NCBI RefSeq assembly: GCF_036250675.1
Contig: NZ_CP109592.1
Location: 7,192,001 to 7,256,000 of the forward strand
Source of the DNA: Streptomyces sp. NBC_01689
GTDB taxonomy: Bacteria; Actinomycetota; Actinomycetes; Streptomycetales; Streptomycetaceae
Direction of reading: 5' to 3'
DNA length: 64,000 bases
Positions 1-10,611 of this stretch are shown piece after piece. Under the pieces are notes generated by a model. That model saw nothing but the letters and a program-made list of their open reading frames with translations. It searched no databases and had not been told where the DNA came from. The translations under genes were made by a program, and so were the position numbers. Within the stretch, counting starts at the first letter, position 1, and each line of letters opens with the position of its first letter.

Positions 1-1
1 G

Positions 2-421
2 CGTGTCGCACGCCGGTTCGGGCGCGTCCGGGGCCTGCTCCTGGGCGGCGCTGTCCAGACGGCGTCCCTCGTGCTCATCGGCACCGTCCGCCACCTGGGT
101 GCCCTCCTCGTGGGCATGGCCCTGCTCGGGGTGATGAACATGGTGTGGAACGTCAGCCAGGTCACCCTGATGCAGCAGCGCAGTCCCCGGGCGATGGTCG
201 GACGCATCAGCGCGGCGTTCCGTACCGCCTCCACCTCGGGAGCCCCGGTCGGCGCCCTGCTCGGTGGGGCCGTCGCGACGGCGTACGGGCTGAACGGACC
301 CGCACTGTTCGCGGCCGTCCTCTTCGCGCTCGCGGTCGTCTCGCTGATACCCGCGCTCCCGTCGGACGTATCTGTTGTCGAGCCGGACGACGGCGTGACG
401 ACAGCTCACGTCACCTCCTGA
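2..421 (+). CDS. MFS transporter, C-terminal fragment
   Basis: This is the last 139 codons of a gene that begins upstream of the window; the frame is open from the first base. The product is hydrophobic, with about four membrane segments and a short polar tail. The second-half loop reads SPRAMVGRISAAFRT, which resembles the cytoplasmic loop of drug-exporter-like major facilitator proteins. An inner-membrane efflux role is an inference from the family; the substrate cannot be told. It ends 71 bp before pgi. Confidence 0.75.
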   Translation, partial: RVARRFGRVRGLLLGGAVQTASLVLIGTVRHLGALLVGMALLGVMNMVWNVSQVTLMQQRSPRAMVGRISAAFRTASTSGAPVGALLGGAVATAYGLNGPALFAAVLFALAVVSLIPALPSDVSVVEPDDGVTTAHVTS

Positions 422-492
422 TCAACTAGGTTGGGACCGGCAGCGGGGCGAGTACGCAGCGGCACACGCAGGAGAGAAGGCGGAAGTCAGAG

Positions 493-2145
493 ATGAACGC
501 AGACACCCGTACCAGGCTCGACCGGACGCCCGAGTGGACCGCGCTGGGAGAGCACCGCGAGGAGCTCGCGGGCACCCATCTGCGGGACCTGTTCGCGGCG
601 GACCCCGGGCGCGGCTCCGGATACACCCTCCAGGTCGGCGATCTGCACGTCGATTACTCCAAGCACCTCGTCACCGACGAGACCCTCGCCCTGCTCCAGG
701 AACTCGCGGTCGCGACGGACGTGTTCGGGTTGCGGGACGCGATGTTCCGTGGTGAGAAGATCAATTCGACCGAGGGGCGTGCGGTGTTGCACACCGCGTT
801 GCGTGCGGCGCGGGGTGCGGTGGTGGAGGTCGACGGGGAGGATGTGGTCCCCGGGGTGCATGCGGTGCTGGAGCGGATGGCGGGGTTCGCCGAGCGGGTG
901 CGTTCGGGTGAGTGGACGGGTCATACCGGGCGGCGGATCAGGAATGTGGTGAACGTCGGGATCGGCGGGTCCGATCTGGGGCCGGCGATGGCGTACGACG
1001 CGTTGCGGGCGTTCACCGACCGTGGTCTGGTGGTGCGGTTCGTGTCGAACGTGGACGGGGCGGATCTGCACGAGGCGGTGCGGGATCTGGATCCGGCGGA
1101 GACGCTGTTCATCGTGGCGTCGAAGACGTTCACGACGATCGAGACGATCACGAACGCGACGTCGGCGCGGGCGTGGCTGCTGTCGGGGCTGAAGGCGGGT
1201 CCGGAGGCGGTGGCGCGGCATTTCGTGGCGTTGTCGACGAACGCGGGGAAGGTGTCGGACTTCGGGATCGACACGGACAACATGTTCGAGTTCTGGGACT
1301 GGGTGGGGGGCCGGTACTCGTTCGATTCGGCGATCGGTCTGTCGTTGATGATCGCGATCGGTCCGGAGCGTTTCGGGGAGATGCTGGAGGGGTTCCGGCT
1401 GGTCGACGAGCATTTCCGTTCGGCTCCGGCGGAGGCGAACGCGCCGTTGCTGATGGGGCTGCTGGGGATCTGGTACGGGAACTTCCATGACGCGCAGTCG
1501 CACGCGGTGCTGCCGTACTCGCATTATCTGAGCCGGTTCACGGCGTATCTGCAGCAGTTGGACATGGAGTCGAACGGGAAGTCGGTGGACCGGCGGGGTG
1601 AGCCGGTGGGCTGGCAGACGGGTCCGGTGGTGTGGGGCACGCCGGGGACGAACGGGCAGCACGCGTACTACCAGTTGATCCATCAGGGCACGAAGCTGAT
1701 CCCGGCGGACTTCATCGGGTTCGCGAACCCGGTCGGGGAGCTGGAGGAGGGGCTGGCCGCGCAGCACGACCTGCTGATGGCGAACTTCTTCGCGCAGACC
1801 CAGGCGCTGGCGTTCGGCAAGACGCCGGAGGAGGTCCGTGCGGAGGGGGTGCCCGAGGAACTCGTCGCGCACAAGACGTTCCGGGGTGACCACCCCACGA
1901 CCACGATCCTGGCCCGGGAGCTGACGCCCTCGGTCCTGGGCCAGCTCATCGCGCTGTACGAGCACAAGGTGTTCGTCCAGGGCGCGGTCTGGGACATCGA
2001 CTCCTTCGACCAGTGGGGCGTCGAACTCGGCAAGGTCCTCGCCAAACGCATCGAACCCGCCCTCACCGACGGCACCCCCGTCCCCGGCCTCGACCCCTCC
2101 ACACAGGCGCTGGTCGCCAAGTACCGGGAGCTGCGCGGCCGTTAG
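493..2145 (+). CDS. pgi: Glucose-6-phosphate isomerase
   Basis: This cytosolic enzyme interconverts glucose 6-phosphate and fructose 6-phosphate, linking glycolysis to the pentose-phosphate genes that lie convergently beside it. At 550 residues it has the usual bacterial length. The sugar-phosphate-binding stretch [10 protein letters not shown] begins near residue 155 and [10 protein letters not shown] follows. Both PGI signatures are present: DWVGGRYS near 269-276 and [10 protein letters not shown] near 505-514. The ATG follows AGGAGAGAAGG at a slightly long distance. A strong hairpin lies just after the stop. Codon use changes inside the gene: roughly the first 250 bp and last 300 bp use C at third positions, while the middle uses many G-ending codons. 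Confidence 0.97.
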   Translation: MNADTRTRLDRTPEWTALGEHREELAGTHLRDLFAADPGRGSGYTLQVGDLHVDYSKHLVTDETLALLQELAVATDVFGLRDAMFRGEKINSTEGRAVLHTALRAARGAVVEVDGEDVVPGVHAVLERMAGFAERVRSGEWTGHTGRRIRNVVNVGIGGSDLGPAMAYDALRAFTDRGLVVRFVSNVDGADLHEAVRDLDPAETLFIVASKTFTTIETITNATSARAWLLSGLKAGPEAVARHFVALSTNAGKVSDFGIDTDNMFEFWDWVGGRYSFDSAIGLSLMIAIGPERFGEMLEGFRLVDEHFRSAPAEANAPLLMGLLGIWYGNFHDAQSHAVLPYSHYLSRFTAYLQQLDMESNGKSVDRRGEPVGWQTGPVVWGTPGTNGQHAYYQLIHQGTKLIPADFIGFANPVGELEEGLAAQHDLLMANFFAQTQALAFGKTPEEVRAEGVPEELVAHKTFRGDHPTTTILARELTPSVLGQLIALYEHKVFVQGAVWDIDSFDQWGVELGKVLAKRIEPALTDGTPVPGLDPSTQALVAKYRELRGR

Positions 2146-2163
2146 GGTCCGTGTCCGCCGGAC

Positions 2164-2213
2164 GACGGACCGGGGCCGTGAGGGCGTGAGACGCCCCGCG
2201 GCCCCGGTCCGTC
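2164..2213. terminator. Bidirectional terminator between pgi and pgl
   Basis: A perfect 15-bp inverted repeat (2164-2178 with 2199-2213) lies between the convergent stops of pgi and pgl. A nested GGCGT/ACGCC pair sits inside it. It probably ends transcription from both sides. Confidence 0.8.
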
Positions 2214-2217
2214 CGGC

Positions 2218-3000
2218 TCAGGCCGAAGCCGGCGGATACAGCGAGCGCGGCAGCTGGGAAGCGGCCGCCGCGTCCAGCAGCCACAGCGTCCGCGAGCGCC
2301 CGTGGGCGCCCGCCGCCGGGGCCTGTACCTCACCCGCGCCCGACAGGGCGATCGCCGCGGCCTGCGCCTTGTCCTCGCCCGCCGCGAGCAGCCACACCTC
2401 ACGGGCCGAGCGGATCGCGGGCAGCGTGAGCGAGATCCGGGTCGGCGGGGGCTTCGGCGCGCCGTGCACACCCACCACCGTCCGCTCCGTCTCGCGCACC
2501 GCGGGCAGCTCGGGGAAGAGCGACGCCACGTGCGTGTCCGGGCCGACGCCCAGCATCAGGACGTCGAAGCTCGGGACCTGACCGTGGTTCTCCGGACCGG
2601 CGTTCTTCGCGAGCTCGGCGGCGTACGCCTCGGCCGCCGCGTCCGCGTCCGCGCCGTACAGGCCGTCGGACGCCGGCATCGGGTGCACCCGCGCCGGGTC
2701 CAGCGGCACCGCGTCGAGCAGTGCCGCACGGGCCTGGGTGTCGTTCCGTTCCGGGTCGCCCGCGGGCAGGAACCGCTCGTCACCCCACCACAGGTCGAGA
2801 CGGCCCCAGTCGACGGCGTCCCGGGCGGGCGCGGCCGCGAGCGCCGCGAGGAGCCCGTTGCCGTTGCGCCCGCCGGTCAGGACCACCGAGGCGTAGCCGC
2901 GCGAGGCCTGCGCGTCCACGACCTTGGTGATCAGCCGGGCCGCCGCGGCCTGGGCCATCAGCTCCTTGTCGCGGTGCACGACAAGCTGCGGAGTGATCAC
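2218..3000 (-). CDS. pgl: 6-phosphogluconolactonase
   Basis: It hydrolyses 6-phosphogluconolactone to 6-phosphogluconate, the second step of the oxidative pentose-phosphate pathway. The 260-residue product has the NagB/SugarLactonase-like motifs TGGRNGNGLL, WWGDERFLP and LMLGVGPDTHVASLFP. The start is a GTG at 3000 that overlaps the opcA stop as GTGA, so the two are translationally coupled. It is the last gene of the tkt-tal-zwf-opcA-pgl operon and ends at the terminator shared with pgi. Confidence 0.95.
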   Translation of the reverse strand: MITPQLVVHRDKELMAQAAAARLITKVVDAQASRGYASVVLTGGRNGNGLLAALAAAPARDAVDWGRLDLWWGDERFLPAGDPERNDTQARAALLDAVPLDPARVHPMPASDGLYGADADAAAEAYAAELAKNAGPENHGQVPSFDVLMLGVGPDTHVASLFPELPAVRETERTVVGVHGAPKPPPTRISLTLPAIRSAREVWLLAAGEDKAQAAAIALSGAGEVQAPAAGAHGRSRTLWLLDAAAASQLPRSLYPPASA

Positions 3001-4055
3001 TTGGAGGCCGCCTTCTTGGCCGTGGCCGAGGCGCCGGTCCCGGCCGCGGCCTTCTTCGCCGGTGCCTTGGCGGCGGCCTTGACCGCCGTGCCGGCCGGAG
3101 CCGCGGTCTGGCCGGAGGACTCGCCCGACGAGGCGTTCAGCCGGTCCACCCCGTACCGCAGCGCCGAGGCGTACGTGTCGTCCGGGTCGAGCCGGCGCAG
3201 CTCCTCCGCGATCAGCTCGGACGTGTCGCGGCGCTTGAGCGCCACGGCACGGTCGGGCTGGCCGTCGATGGACAGCGTGGCGAGGGAGCCGTCGGCACGG
3301 TCCAGGACGATCGGACCGCAGGTGGTCTGCATCCGGACGGCCGTGAGGCCGGGGCCGGCCGACTGCGACCGCGTGACCGGGACGTTCAGCCGGTCCGCGA
3401 GCCACATGGCGAGCAGCTCGCAGCTCGGGTTGAACTCCTCGCCCTCCACCTCGACCGCGCTCACGTCGCAGACGACCTGGTCCAGGGCCGCGGCCAGCAT
3501 CGAGCGCCACGGGGTGATGCGGGTCCAGGAGAGGTCGGTGTCCCCGGGGGCGTAGGCGTCGGCGCGGGCGTTGAGCTCCCGTACCGGCGCCTCGGCCGCG
3601 TAGGTGTCCGTGACCCGGCGCTGGGCCAGCGCGCCCAGCGGGTCCTTCGCCGGGTCGAGCGGCGAGTTCACCGGCCACCAGACGACGACCGGCGCGTCGG
3701 GCAGCAGCAGGGGCAGGACGACCGAGTCGGCGTGGTCGACCACCTCGCCGTAGAGACGGAGCACGACGGTCTCGCCGGTGCCCGCCTCCGCGCCGAGCCG
3801 CACCTCGGCGTCCAGGCGCGACTTTGTGCGGTCGCGGGGCGAGCGCGAGACACGCCTGATGACCACGAGGGTGCGCGAGGGGTGCTCGCGGGACGCCTCG
3901 TTGGCGGCCTTCAGGGCGTCGTAGGCGTTCTCCTCGTCGGTGACGATGACGAGGGTCAGGACCATGCCGACCGCGGGGGTGCCGATGGCCCGGCGGCCCT
4001 GCACGAGCGCCTTGTTGATCTTGCTGGCAGTGGAGTCGGTGAGGTCTATCTTCAT
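2997..4055 (-). CDS. opcA: Glucose-6-phosphate dehydrogenase assembly protein OpcA
   Basis: OpcA is needed for full glucose-6-phosphate dehydrogenase activity in actinobacteria and cyanobacteria. The 352-residue product starts MKIDLTDSTAS and contains the family stretch VVWWPVNSPLDPAKDPLGALAQRRVTD. Its last 40 residues are a low-complexity Ala/Lys tail (KAAAKAPAKKAAAGTG...). The tail is typical of streptomycete copies and is probably disordered. The ATG overlaps the zwf stop by 4 bp (ATGA) and the stop overlaps pgl, so zwf, opcA and pgl form a tightly coupled block. Confidence 0.95.
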   Translation of the reverse strand: MKIDLTDSTASKINKALVQGRRAIGTPAVGMVLTLVIVTDEENAYDALKAANEASREHPSRTLVVIRRVSRSPRDRTKSRLDAEVRLGAEAGTGETVVLRLYGEVVDHADSVVLPLLLPDAPVVVWWPVNSPLDPAKDPLGALAQRRVTDTYAAEAPVRELNARADAYAPGDTDLSWTRITPWRSMLAAALDQVVCDVSAVEVEGEEFNPSCELLAMWLADRLNVPVTRSQSAGPGLTAVRMQTTCGPIVLDRADGSLATLSIDGQPDRAVALKRRDTSELIAEELRRLDPDDTYASALRYGVDRLNASSGESSGQTAAPAGTAVKAAAKAPAKKAAAGTGASATAKKAASK

Positions 4056-5575
4056 GGGCGACGCCAGCTCCGTCCGTCTCGTTCGAGCATTTCGTCCGCC
4101 TCGACGGGGCCCCAGGTGCCCGAGGGGTACTGCGCGGGCTTGCCGTGCTTGTCCCAGTACCGCTCGATCGGGTCGAGGATCTTCCAGGACAGCTCGACCT
4201 CCTCGGTGCGCGGGAAGAGGTTCGAGTCGCCGAGCAGCACATCGAGGATGAGCCGCTCGTACGCCTCCGGGCTGGACTCGGTGAACGACTCGCCGTAGGC
4301 GAAGTCCATCGAGACGTCCCGGATCTCCATGGAGGTGCCGGGCACCTTCGAGCCGAAGCGGACCGTGATGCCCTCGTCGGGCTGGACACGGATGACGATC
4401 GCGTTCTGGCCCAGCTCCTCCGTCGCCGTGTGGTCGAAGGGGGAGTGCGGAGCGCGCTGGAAGACCACCGCGATCTCGGTGACCCGCCGGCCCAGACGCT
4501 TGCCGGTCCGCAGGTAGAAGGGGACGCCCGCCCAGCGGCGGTTGTCGACCTCGACCTTGATGGCCGCGTAGGTGTCGGTCTTCGACTTGGCGTCGATGCC
4601 GTCTTCCTGGAGGTAGCCGACGGCCTTCTCGCCGCCCTGCCAGCCGGCCGCGTACTGCCCGCGGACGGTGTCGCGGCCCAGGTCCTTCGGGATCCGGACC
4701 GCGCCGAGCACCTTGGTCTTCTCGGCGGCGAGCGCGTCCGCGTCGAACGACGCGGGCTCCTCCATGGCGGTCAGCGCCATCAGCTGGAGCAGGTGGTTCT
4801 GGATGACGTCACGGGCCGCGCCGATGCCGTCGTAGTAGCCGGCCCGGCCGCCGATGCCGATGTCCTCGGCCATGGTGATCTGCACATGGTCGACGAAGGA
4901 CCGGTTCCAGATCGGCTCGAACATCGTGTTGGCGAAGCGGAGCGCCAGGATGTTCTGGACGGTCTCCTTGCCGAGGTAGTGGTCGATCCGGAAGACCTGG
5001 TCCGAGGCGAAGACCTCGTGCACGATCGCGTTGAGGTCCTCGGCCGACTTCAGGTCGTGCCCGAAGGGCTTCTCGATGACCGCGCGCCGCCAGGAGCCGT
5101 TCGACTGGTCGGCCAGGTGGTGCTTCTTCAGCTGCTTGATGACCACCGGGAACGCGGACGGCGGCACGGAGAGGTAGAAGGCGAAGTTGCCGCCCGTCCC
5201 CTGCGCCTTGTCCAGCTCCTCGATCGTGGCGCGCAGCCGCTCGAACGCGTCGTCGTCGTCGAAGGTGCCCTGGACGAAGCGCATCCCCTGGATGAGCTGC
5301 TGCCAGACCTCCTCGCGGAACTCCGTACGGGCGTGTTCCTTGACGGCGTCGTGGACCTCCTGGGCGAAGTCCTCGTTCTTCCACTCGCGGCGCGCGAAAC
5401 CGACGAGCGAGAAGCCCGGCGGCAGCAGTCCGCGATTGGCGAGGTCGTACACGGCGGGCATCAGCTTTTTACGTGACAAATCGCCCGTGACGCCGAAGAT
5501 GACCAGGCCCGACGGTCCCGCGATGCGCGGGAGCCGTCGGTCTGCGGGGTCACGCAGCGGGTTGCTGCTCGACAA
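4052..5575 (-). CDS. zwf: Glucose-6-phosphate 1-dehydrogenase
   Basis: It oxidises glucose 6-phosphate to 6-phosphogluconolactone with NADP+, the committed step of the oxidative pentose-phosphate pathway. The 507 residues are standard. The N-terminal nucleotide-binding motif is GVTGDLSRKK (about 28-37). The active-site signature RIDHYLGKE lies at about 196-204, with the catalytic His in the DHY group (D198-Y200). The gene starts 4 bp after the tal stop and overlaps opcA by 4 bp. Confidence 0.97.
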   Translation of the reverse strand: MSSSNPLRDPADRRLPRIAGPSGLVIFGVTGDLSRKKLMPAVYDLANRGLLPPGFSLVGFARREWKNEDFAQEVHDAVKEHARTEFREEVWQQLIQGMRFVQGTFDDDDAFERLRATIEELDKAQGTGGNFAFYLSVPPSAFPVVIKQLKKHHLADQSNGSWRRAVIEKPFGHDLKSAEDLNAIVHEVFASDQVFRIDHYLGKETVQNILALRFANTMFEPIWNRSFVDHVQITMAEDIGIGGRAGYYDGIGAARDVIQNHLLQLMALTAMEEPASFDADALAAEKTKVLGAVRIPKDLGRDTVRGQYAAGWQGGEKAVGYLQEDGIDAKSKTDTYAAIKVEVDNRRWAGVPFYLRTGKRLGRRVTEIAVVFQRAPHSPFDHTATEELGQNAIVIRVQPDEGITVRFGSKVPGTSMEIRDVSMDFAYGESFTESSPEAYERLILDVLLGDSNLFPRTEEVELSWKILDPIERYWDKHGKPAQYPSGTWGPVEADEMLERDGRSWRRP

Positions 5576-5579
5576 GGTT

Positions 5580-6698
5580 TCAGCCCTCCGAAGGGGCGAG
5601 GCGCTTGAGCTCCGCCTCTGTGGACTTGAGCAGGTCGTTCCAGGACGCCGCGAACTTCTCGACGCCCTCGTCCTCGAGGAGCTGGACCACGTCGTCGTAC
5701 GAGATCCCGAGCTTCTCGACCGCGTCGAGCTCGGCCCGGGACTGCTCGTACGTACCGGCGATGGTGTTGCCGGTGATCCCGCCGTGGTCCTCGGTGGCCT
5801 GCAGGGTGGCCTCCGGCATGGTGTTCACCGTGTTCGGCGCCACCAGGTCGTCGACGTACAGGGTGTCCTTGTACGCCGGGTCCTTCACACCGGTCGACGC
5901 CCACAGCGGACGCTGCTTGTTCGCCTGCGCCTTGTCGAGGGCGGCCCAGCGCTCCGAGGAGAAGACCTCCTCGTACGCCTCGTAGGCGAGCCGGGCGTTG
6001 GCCAGGGCGGCCTTGCCGCGGGCGGCCTTGGCCTCGGGGGTGCCCAGGGCGTCGAGCCGCTTGTCGATCTCGGTGTCCACCCGGGACACGAAGAAGGACG
6101 CCACCGAGTGGATCTTGGAGAGGTCCAGGCCCGCGGCCTTCGCCTTCTCCAGGCCCGCCAGGTAGGCGTCCATGACCTCGCGGTAGCGCTCCAGCGAGAA
6201 GATCAGCGTGACGTTGACGCTGATGCCCCTGCCGATGACCTCGGTGATCGCGGGCAGGCCCGCCCTGGTCGCCGGGATCTTGATGAGCGTGTTGGGGCGG
6301 TCCACCAGCCAGGCCAGCTGCTTGGCCTCGGCGACCGTCGCGGTGGTGTCGTGGGCCAGGCGCGGGTCGACCTCGATGGAGACCCGGCCGTCCTGGCCCT
6401 GCGTCGCGTCGAAGACCGGGCGCAGGATGTCGGCGGCGTCCCGGACGTCCGCCGTCGTGATCATGCGGATGGCCTCTTCGACGGTGACCTTGCGCGCGGC
6501 CAGGTCGGCGAGCTGCTGCTCGTAGCCGTCGCCGCTGCTGATCGCCTTCTGGAAGATCGACGGGTTGGTGGTGACGCCCACGACGTGCTGCTGGTCGATC
6601 AGTTCGGCGAGGTTGCCGGACGTGATCCGCTTGCGCGACAGGTCGTCCAGCCAGATCGCGACGCCTTCCTCGGAGAGGCGCTTGAGTGCGTCTGTCAT
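5580..6698 (-). CDS. tal: Transaldolase
   Basis: It transfers a dihydroxyacetone unit between sugar phosphates in the non-oxidative pentose-phosphate pathway. Translation from the ATG at 6698 gives 372 residues, the length of the actinobacterial subfamily. The motif GVTTNPSIF lies at about 41-49 and the Schiff-base lysine is K140 in [13 protein letters not shown]. The frame stays open 52 codons further upstream, but those residues are compositionally unlike a protein, and AGGAG sits about 10 bp before the chosen ATG. Tkt ends only 34 bp upstream with no hairpin between, so the genes are co-transcribed. Confidence 0.95.
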   Translation of the reverse strand: MTDALKRLSEEGVAIWLDDLSRKRITSGNLAELIDQQHVVGVTTNPSIFQKAISSGDGYEQQLADLAARKVTVEEAIRMITTADVRDAADILRPVFDATQGQDGRVSIEVDPRLAHDTTATVAEAKQLAWLVDRPNTLIKIPATRAGLPAITEVIGRGISVNVTLIFSLERYREVMDAYLAGLEKAKAAGLDLSKIHSVASFFVSRVDTEIDKRLDALGTPEAKAARGKAALANARLAYEAYEEVFSSERWAALDKAQANKQRPLWASTGVKDPAYKDTLYVDDLVAPNTVNTMPEATLQATEDHGGITGNTIAGTYEQSRAELDAVEKLGISYDDVVQLLEDEGVEKFAASWNDLLKSTEAELKRLAPSEG

Positions 6699-6732
6699 GG
6701 AAAATGCATCTCCTACGTGTCGTATGTCAGCG

Positions 6733-8820
6733 TCAGAGCTGGGCTGCGGCGATCGATTCCCGGGCGGCGGCGGCGACGTTCTCGGCAGTGAAGCCGTACT
6801 CGCGGAAGAGCACCTTGCCGTCGGCGGAAGCACCGAAGTGCTCCAGCGAAACAATGCGTCCCGCGTCTCCGACGAACCGGTGCCAGGTCAGACCGATACC
6901 GGCCTCGACCGAGACCCGCGCCCGCACCGACGGCGGCAGCACGCTGTCCCGGTAGGCCTGGTCCTGCTCGTCGAACCACTCCACACAGGGCATCGAGACG
7001 ACCCGCGTCGGCACACCGTCGGCCTGGAGCTGCTCGCGCGCCTCCACGGCCACGTGCACCTCGGAACCGGTGGCGATGAGGATGACCTCGGGCTCGCCGC
7101 CCTCCGCCTCGAACAGGACGTAGCCGCCCTTCGCGGCGTTCTCGTCCCGGTCGTAGGTCGGCACACCCTGCCGGGTCAGCGCGAGGCCGTGCGGGGCGCC
7201 CTCGCCGAACACCTTGGTGTAGCGCTTGAGGATCTCCCGCCAGGCGATCGCCGTCTCGTTGGCGTCCGCGGGACGGACGACGTTGAGGCCGGGGATGGCG
7301 CGCAGCGAGGCGATGTGCTCGACCGGCTGGTGGGTCGGACCGTCCTCGCCGAGGCCGATCGAGTCGTGCGTCCAGACGTAGGTGACCGGCAGGTGCATCA
7401 GCGCGGACAGCCGCACCGAGTTGCGCATGTAGTCGGAGAACGTCAGGAAGGTGCCGCCGTAGACGCGGGTGTTGCCGTGCAGCGTGATCCCGTTCATCTC
7501 CGCGGCCATGGAGTGCTCGCGGATACCGAAGTGGATCGTTCGCCCGTACGGGTTCGCGCCCGGCAGCGGGTTGTCGGCCGGCAGGAACGAGGAGTTCTTG
7601 TCGATCGTCGTGTTGTTCGAGCCCGCAAGGTCGGCGGAGCCGCCCCACAGCTCGGGGATGACCGCGCCGAGCGCCTGGAGCACCTTGCCGGACGCGGCAC
7701 GGGTCGCGACACCCTTGCCGGTCTCGAACGCCGGGAGCTTGTCCTCCCAGCCCTCGGGCAGCTCGCACGCGGCGATGCGGTCGAACTCGGCCGCGCGCGC
7801 GGGCTGGGCGGCGCGCCACTCCTGGTAGCCCTTCTCCCACTCGGCCCGCTGCTCACGGCCCCGGTCGAGCGCCTGACGGGTGTGGGCGAGGACCTCGTCG
7901 GCCACCGCGAAGGACAGCTCCGGGTCGAAGCCCAGCACCCGCTTGGTCGCCGCGACCTCGTCGTCGCCCAGCGCCGAGCCGTGCGCGGCCTCGGTGTTCT
8001 GCGCGTTCGGGGCGGGCCAGGCGATGATCGACCGCATCGCGATGAACGACGGCTTGTCGGTCACCAGCTTGGCGGCCTGGATCGCGTTGTAGATGGCGTG
8101 CGGGTCGAGGTCGCCGTCCGGCTTCGGGGCCACCCGCTGCACGTGCCAGCCGTAGGCCTCGTACCGCTTGACGGTGTCCTCGGAGACCGCCGTCTCCGTG
8201 TCGCCCTCGATCGAGATGTGGTTGTCGTCCCACAGCAGGATCAGGTTGCCGAGCTCCTGGTGCCCGGCCATGGAGGACGCCTCCGCGGAGATGCCCTCCT
8301 GGAGGCAGCCGTCACCGGCGATGCAGTAGATGAAGTGGTCGAACGGGGACTCGCCCTGCGGCGTGTCCGGGTCGAACAGACCGCGCTCGTATCGCGAGGC
8401 CATCGCGAAGCCCACCGCGTTGGCGACACCCTGGCCCAGCGGGCCCGTCGTGGTCTCCACGCCGGGGGTGTGTCCGTACTCGGGGTGGCCCGGAGTGCGC
8501 GAGCCCCAGGTGCGGAAGGACTCCAGGTCGTCCAGCTCCAGGCCGAACCCGGCCAGGTAGAGCTGCGTGTAGAGGGTCAGGGACGAATGGCCGGCGGACA
8601 GTACGAAGCGGTCGCGTCCGGTCCAGTCGGGATCCGCCGGGTCGTGCCGCATCACCTTCTGGAAGAGGGTGTACGCGGCAGGCGCCAGACTCATCGCCGT
8701 ACCGGGATGGCCGTTGCCGACCTTCTGTACGGCATCGGCGGCCAGGACACGGGCGGTGTCGACGGCCCGCTGGTCCAACTCGGTCCACTCGAGGTCTGTG
8801 GTGGTCGGCTTGGTGCTCAC
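6733..8820 (-). CDS. tkt: Transketolase
   Basis: This thiamine-diphosphate enzyme moves two-carbon ketol units among pentose and triose phosphates. The 695-residue product begins at a GTG. It has [13 protein letters not shown] near the N-terminus, the ThDP/metal motif [13 protein letters not shown]...LWDDN, and the pyrimidine-binding-domain stretch [19 protein letters not shown]. It is the first gene of the tkt-tal-zwf-opcA-pgl operon and diverges from ctaB, as in other streptomycetes. Confidence 0.97.
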   Translation of the reverse strand: MSTKPTTTDLEWTELDQRAVDTARVLAADAVQKVGNGHPGTAMSLAPAAYTLFQKVMRHDPADPDWTGRDRFVLSAGHSSLTLYTQLYLAGFGLELDDLESFRTWGSRTPGHPEYGHTPGVETTTGPLGQGVANAVGFAMASRYERGLFDPDTPQGESPFDHFIYCIAGDGCLQEGISAEASSMAGHQELGNLILLWDDNHISIEGDTETAVSEDTVKRYEAYGWHVQRVAPKPDGDLDPHAIYNAIQAAKLVTDKPSFIAMRSIIAWPAPNAQNTEAAHGSALGDDEVAATKRVLGFDPELSFAVADEVLAHTRQALDRGREQRAEWEKGYQEWRAAQPARAAEFDRIAACELPEGWEDKLPAFETGKGVATRAASGKVLQALGAVIPELWGGSADLAGSNNTTIDKNSSFLPADNPLPGANPYGRTIHFGIREHSMAAEMNGITLHGNTRVYGGTFLTFSDYMRNSVRLSALMHLPVTYVWTHDSIGLGEDGPTHQPVEHIASLRAIPGLNVVRPADANETAIAWREILKRYTKVFGEGAPHGLALTRQGVPTYDRDENAAKGGYVLFEAEGGEPEVILIATGSEVHVAVEAREQLQADGVPTRVVSMPCVEWFDEQDQAYRDSVLPPSVRARVSVEAGIGLTWHRFVGDAGRIVSLEHFGASADGKVLFREYGFTAENVAAAARESIAAAQL

Positions 8821-9199
8821 CCTGGGTCAGGGCTCCTCTCCACATGTCACGCATGTCGAATGCCGGTGCACTGGGCGCCCACCGGCCGTTGTCGAGCCTA
8901 CCCCCGTAGGTACCTGCGTTTTTTCGAGTCATTCCAGACTGCCGGGACTCGGCGGAATCCGCCTCCCGACCGGTCAGTTCCGTCTTCGGCAACTGAATAC
9001 GGAGCCGCTCGTAAGAGTGCTCAATCGAGCCACCCGACGCCCGTTGCGCGAGCGTCGCCGGGGAGGTGGTGCGGGTGGGCTCAACACGACCCCACCCCCG
9101 CGAAGGCCGGGGTCTGGGCAACGTCTACAGTGGCGTGGTACGCGCGAGCCTTTACGGGGAGTTCACACCCGGGGGCTTGCTGGGATGTCTCTGTCAGGG
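8821..9199. other. Divergent tkt/ctaB intergenic region
   Basis: No gene is seen here. It must hold both promoters. On the ctaB side TACAGT at 9126-9131 is a good -10 candidate. Near 8897-8910 there is a small CCTAC-CCCC-GTAGG hairpin, then AGGTACCT, then a T6 run. A GGCGGAATCCGCC inverted repeat follows near 8950. No known operator is recognised. Confidence 0.5.
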
Positions 9200-10153
9200 G
9201 TGTGCGTGACGGCCGTCGAATCCCGTCCAGCGGGGGTGCTCGGGACGAGCAGCAGCCCAAGCCACCGGCCGTTCGGGGCCCGTGTCAAGGCGTTCGTGGC
9301 GCTCACCAAGCCACGAATCATCGAACTGCTCCTGATCACCACCGTTCCGGTGATGTTCCTGGCCCAGCAGGGTGTACCGGACCTCGGGCTGGTCCTGCTC
9401 ACCTGCCTCGGCGGCTATCTGTCCGCGGGCGGCGCCAACGCGCTCAACATGTACATCGACCGTGACATCGACGCCCTGATGGAGCGGACCTCGCAGCGTC
9501 CCCTGGTGACCGGCATGGTCAGTCCTCGGGAGTGCCTGGCCTTCGGCATCACGCTGGCGGTCGTCTCGACACTGCTGTTCGGGCTGACCGTCAACTGGCT
9601 GTCCGCGTGGCTGTCACTCGGAGCGCTCCTCTTCTACGTCGTCGTCTACACGATGCTCCTCAAGCGGCGTACGTCCCAGAACATCGTCTGGGGCGGCATC
9701 GCGGGCTGTCTCCCGGTCCTCATCGGCTGGTCGTCCGTCACGGACTCCCTCTCCTGGGCGCCCGTCATCCTCTTCCTCGTCATGTTCTTCTGGACGCCGC
9801 CGCACTACTGGCCGCTGTCCATGAAGGTCAAGGACGACTACGCGCGCGTCGGCGTGCCGATGCTGCCGGTGGTCGCCTCCAACAAGGTGGTCGCCCGCCA
9901 GATCGTCATCTACAGCTGGGTGATGGTCGCGGTCTCGCTGCTGCTCACCCCGCTCGGCTACACCGGCTGGTTCTACACGGCGGTCGCGTTGGGCGCCGGC
10001 GGGTTCTGGCTGTGGGAGGCGCACGGTCTGCAGAACCGCGCCAAGGCCGAGGTGACCGGCGGGAAGCTCAAGGAGATGCGGCTGTTCCACTGGTCGATCA
10101 CCTATGTGTCGATCCTCTTCGTGGCCGTCGCGGTGGACCCCTTCCTCCGCTAG
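9200..10153 (+). CDS. ctaB: Protoheme IX farnesyltransferase (heme O synthase)
   Basis: It is a UbiA-family membrane prenyltransferase that farnesylates protoheme to heme O for the aa3-type cytochrome oxidase. About nine hydrophobic segments are visible. The first aspartate-rich site is NMYIDRDID at about 83-91, and the second conserved region contains FFWTPPHYW. The start is uncertain: ATG 9185, GTG 9200 and GTG 9206 are in frame. I chose 9200 (317 residues); AGGGG at 9196-9200 would suit 9206. It works together with ctaA at 12123-13130. Confidence 0.93.
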   Translation: MCVTAVESRPAGVLGTSSSPSHRPFGARVKAFVALTKPRIIELLLITTVPVMFLAQQGVPDLGLVLLTCLGGYLSAGGANALNMYIDRDIDALMERTSQRPLVTGMVSPRECLAFGITLAVVSTLLFGLTVNWLSAWLSLGALLFYVVVYTMLLKRRTSQNIVWGGIAGCLPVLIGWSSVTDSLSWAPVILFLVMFFWTPPHYWPLSMKVKDDYARVGVPMLPVVASNKVVARQIVIYSWVMVAVSLLLTPLGYTGWFYTAVALGAGGFWLWEAHGLQNRAKAEVTGGKLKEMRLFHWSITYVSILFVAVAVDPFLR

Positions 10154-10178
10154 GCCGTGTACGCAAAGTCTTTCCGCC

Positions 10179-10220
10179 GACGGGCGGGGCGCGTGGTCAA
10201 GGCCACGCACCCCGCCCGTC
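10179..10220 (+). terminator. Terminator after ctaB
   Basis: Two 18-bp arms (10179-10196 and 10203-10220) pair with one mismatch around a 6-base loop, 25 bp after the ctaB stop. The stem is strongly GC-rich and has no real T-run, as is common in Streptomyces. Confidence 0.75.
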
Positions 10221-10254
10221 GCCGTTCGATCTACCCGTCGGTAGCATCCTGGCC

Positions 10255-10611
10255 ATGGCAGACACCGAGCAGACTGACGAGACCACCGGCACCCCCCGGG
10301 ACACCGGCGCCGAGCGCAAGGCGGCCCGGCTCGCAAAGCAGATCCGCGCCTTCGCCGGCGCGCACGGCGGGGCCGAGGGCCAGGTGGCGTACATCGGGGA
10401 GCGCGGCGCGCGCATCGTGCTCGTCGGCGAGGACGGCGAATGGGGCGATCTGGTGGCGCCGAGCTACGCGATCGCCGAGGAAGCCGTGAAGAACGCGGGC
10501 ATCACCGTTCACCAGGAGTTCGACGGGGAGTTCGCCGCGAAGGTGCGGACCGGGCCGTACGAGTGGAAGCGGATGGCGGGGATCCAGGTGGGTGGCCCGC
10601 GCAACGACTGA
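10255..10611 (+). CDS. Conserved small protein of unknown function
   Basis: The 118-residue soluble protein has an acidic, disordered start (MADTEQTDETTG...). A compact region from about residue 21 follows, with IRAFAGAHGGAEGQVAYIGERGARIVLVGEDGEWGDLV. The end is AVKNAGITVHQEFDGEFAAKVRTGPYEWKRMAGIQ. It has no signal peptide or membrane segment. I do not recognise a domain with a known function. Its start follows the ctaB terminator by 34 bp, so it has its own promoter, and it sits in the conserved heme/pentose-phosphate neighbourhood. Confidence 0.8.
   Translation: MADTEQTDETTGTPRDTGAERKAARLAKQIRAFAGAHGGAEGQVAYIGERGARIVLVGEDGEWGDLVAPSYAIAEEAVKNAGITVHQEFDGEFAAKVRTGPYEWKRMAGIQVGGPRND

Noticed and set aside
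487..1965. Long open frame on the strand opposite pgi
   Set aside because: It is rich in Arg, Pro and His with no domain pattern, a usual shadow of high-GC coding DNA. Similar antisense frames opposite zwf, sufB, sufD, sufS, dapA and others were dropped for the same reason.
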